Positions 62,566 to 64,000 of a stretch of 64,000 nucleotides of DNA are shown here, in pieces. This DNA comes from Armatimonadota bacterium. GTDB taxonomy: Bacteria; Armatimonadota; HRBIN16. The notes under the pieces are model-generated. The model searched no databases, was not told where the DNA came from, and worked only from the letters and a program-made list of their open reading frames with translations. Position 1 is the first letter of the stretch, and every line of letters begins with the position of its first letter. The stretch lies in the NCBI GenBank assembly GCA_026003195.1, contig BPGU01000004.1, forward strand, positions 444,317 to 508,316, in the 5' to 3' direction. Both the position numbers and the translations under genes were made by a program.

Positions 62566-64000
62566 CTACGACCCGCCGGGCGGCTGGCTGGGAGGTGTAG
62601 TGACGTCGATGTATAGTGTGACCACGGGATTAGGGTTCGGCGTATCCACAAAACGCTCTTCCCCACCGGGCGCGGTGAGCTTTAGCTTCCATCTCCAACC
62701 CTTGCCGAGGTATATCTTTGCCCCCTGCTTGCCAACATATGTATCTGGAGCAGCAGACGGCGGCGGCGATGGGTTGGTAAGGGGTATATCGCGCAGTGCC
62801 TGAACGATACCCTCAGCATGGGCGGTGCTTCCGTCTGGATACCTCACCTTGACGTAGACCGTCCACTCCTGCGTGAGGTTGACCACACGCGGGACGCTCA
62901 TCGTGCCATCGGTGAGCACCGAGTACACATCCCCCCATGCCATCACCTCGCCCGGTTTTAGACCTGACGCCTGCTGGTTTTGCAGGTCCTGAAGCCATTG
63001 GTTCGCCGCATTCGCTGCAAGCACCGAAAGAAAACCGCGCTGTGGAGCAAGCAGGGTGTGAATGGTGCTCAGAAAAGCCTCCAGTGCCCTTTGACGCTTC
63101 TTGCGCTCGTAGGGGATCGCCAGCACCGCCGTCACCTGACCGGTAAAACCCACACGCCACCTCGCACAACCCTCCGAATAGGGCAACGCCTGCACAGACG
63201 GCAGCGGGCGAGAGGGATCCTCTGCCGCCGCCGTACTGACTGCCTGTACGAGCTGTGCCATTGCCTGCGGGTCGGCTACCCTGAACCGCCCAAAGTTTAC
63301 TGTGTTCGCAATGGTCTTCTTCCGGTATAGCCCCCTAAACGGGTCGGGGGGCCATACATCAGTGATCACCACTGGGCTGTCGTTCATGAAGTCATGATAC
63401 GCTGTGGAGTAGCTGCGCCCCATACCACTGCCTACGTAGGTTTTCGCGCCCGGTGGATTGTACGGGTTACCAGACCGGCTGCCCCCGGCATCGCCAGGCT
63501 GTTCCCCAAAGTGAGAGCAGTACGCCGGTTCAATATAGTAGGGTTCAAAGTTGCCTCCTACCAGCACCGGCACCACCGTATCAAACTTGCCTACGTCTAC
63601 CGCAATGCGAGCCAGCACCCGACCGGTGTCGTTCAACACCTCCGCCACCATCTCACGCAGGTCTGCGGGGATGGAGAACACCCCCGAAGCTTCTGTGCGA
63701 TAAGCGTTCGCCCAGATGCTACCGACCAGTTGCCATGTTTCAGCGTTACGAAACTCCACCCGACCCAACCTGCCCTGCCGGTCGGTCACGCGCACCTGAA
63801 TCTCCAAGTAATCACCGGATGGAGTGAACAGCCCCCAACCGGGTTCCTCCGGCAGTTCCAACTCGCTGAACGACCGGCTGAGCAGTTGGTCGAAGTCCAC
63901 CGGCTCGTTGGGCGAAAAGTCCGCTGCCCACACGCGCAGGGTGAGTTGCCGCTGTGCATCCACGATGAGGCTGGTGAACTGCCCACGCACTGCAATGAGA
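62566..64000 (-). CDS. Partial hypothetical protein, 5' end outside window
   Basis: At least 477 residues, open through the right edge; a GTG at 63990 is internal since the frame continues upstream (LIAVRGQFTSLIVDAQRQL). Beta-rich segments (EIQVRVTDRQGRLGRVEFRN, VLNDTGRVLARIAVDVG, WTVYVKVRYPDGSTAHAEG) flank a helical middle (ALEAFLSTIHTLLAPQ). The C-terminus is Pro-rich (PSPPPSAAPD, TTPPSQPPGGS). No catalytic motif is recognised. It may be an extracellular or structural protein; the missing N-terminus would show whether it has a signal peptide. Confidence 0.7.
   Translation of the reverse strand, partial: LIAVRGQFTSLIVDAQRQLTLRVWAADFSPNEPVDFDQLLSRSFSELELPEEPGWGLFTPSGDYLEIQVRVTDRQGRLGRVEFRNAETWQLVGSIWANAYRTEASGVFSIPADLREMVAEVLNDTGRVLARIAVDVGKFDTVVPVLVGGNFEPYYIEPAYCSHFGEQPGDAGGSRSGNPYNPPGAKTYVGSGMGRSYSTAYHDFMNDSPVVITDVWPPDPFRGLYRKKTIANTVNFGRFRVADPQAMAQLVQAVSTAAAEDPSRPLPSVQALPYSEGCARWRVGFTGQVTAVLAIPYERKKRQRALEAFLSTIHTLLAPQRGFLSVLAANAANQWLQDLQNQQASGLKPGEVMAWGDVYSVLTDGTMSVPRVVNLTQEWTVYVKVRYPDGSTAHAEGIVQALRDIPLTNPSPPPSAAPDTYVGKQGAKIYLGKGWRWKLKLTAPGGEERFVDTPNPNPVVTLYIDVTTPPSQPPGGS

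Overview
The window reads as chromosomal DNA from a moderately GC-rich, Gram-negative-type (diderm) bacterium, most likely of the Armatimonadota or a neighbouring lineage. This is inference from gene content: DUF1559-type pseudopilins, a PEP-CTERM surface protein, an outer-membrane beta-barrel, GxGYxYP and GHL10 glycoside-hydrolase-like proteins, and a Thermus-like long isocitrate dehydrogenase. No rRNA or other decisive marker is present.

Layout. 1-3.4 kb: a PAS/PAS hybrid histidine kinase with a partial downstream gene, then a Trp/Tyr-rich conserved hypothetical. 3.4-10.5 kb: a compact integrated mobile element bounded by an 81-bp direct repeat that contains a complete tRNA-Arg(CCT) gene at each end. 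It carries a tyrosine integrase, a RepA-like helicase interrupted in frame by three 37-bp palindromes, an OB-fold-like protein, a VRR-NUC nuclease, several small coupled ORFs, a 12-bp repeat array and three sigma-like proteins, two of which look like a split sigma factor. No virion genes are visible. 10.5-20 kb: GHL10 protein, two glycosyltransferases, Ppx/GppA, a Clp_N-ornithine carbamoyltransferase fusion, TyrS, tRNA-Val and two nearly identical Uma2 genes. 20-25 kb: a frameshifted membrane gene, a prepilin, a three-gene membrane-protein operon, and a DUF1559 pseudopilin preceded by a promoter, a TPP riboswitch and a terminator.

25-46 kb: a chemoreceptor, a 1274-residue GH5-like glycosidase, an IPT/TIG secreted protein, a PEP-CTERM protein, ClpB with an HspR-like operator in its promoter, a beta-propeller protein coupled to a NodB-like deacetylase, a DegT aminotransferase and a GxGYxYP protein. 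46-64 kb: a chemoreceptor pseudogene, a lone FlhB, AroC, isocitrate dehydrogenase, a cluster of opine-dehydrogenase-like, B12-binding mutase-like and cyclase-family genes with a broken PEP-mutase-family gene, then GalT, TatD, LigA, an RraA-like protein, a 3-hydroxyisobutyrate-dehydrogenase-like protein and a partial hypothetical.

Much of the intergenic DNA is hairpin-rich dispersed repeat. One family has MITE-like ends containing CTCTGTCA; another is a GAGGGCGAGGCTCCTGCCGA-like hairpin. Both sit next to gene remnants. The secreted glycosidases, deacetylase, glycosyltransferases and GalT suggest a polysaccharide-using lifestyle (inference).
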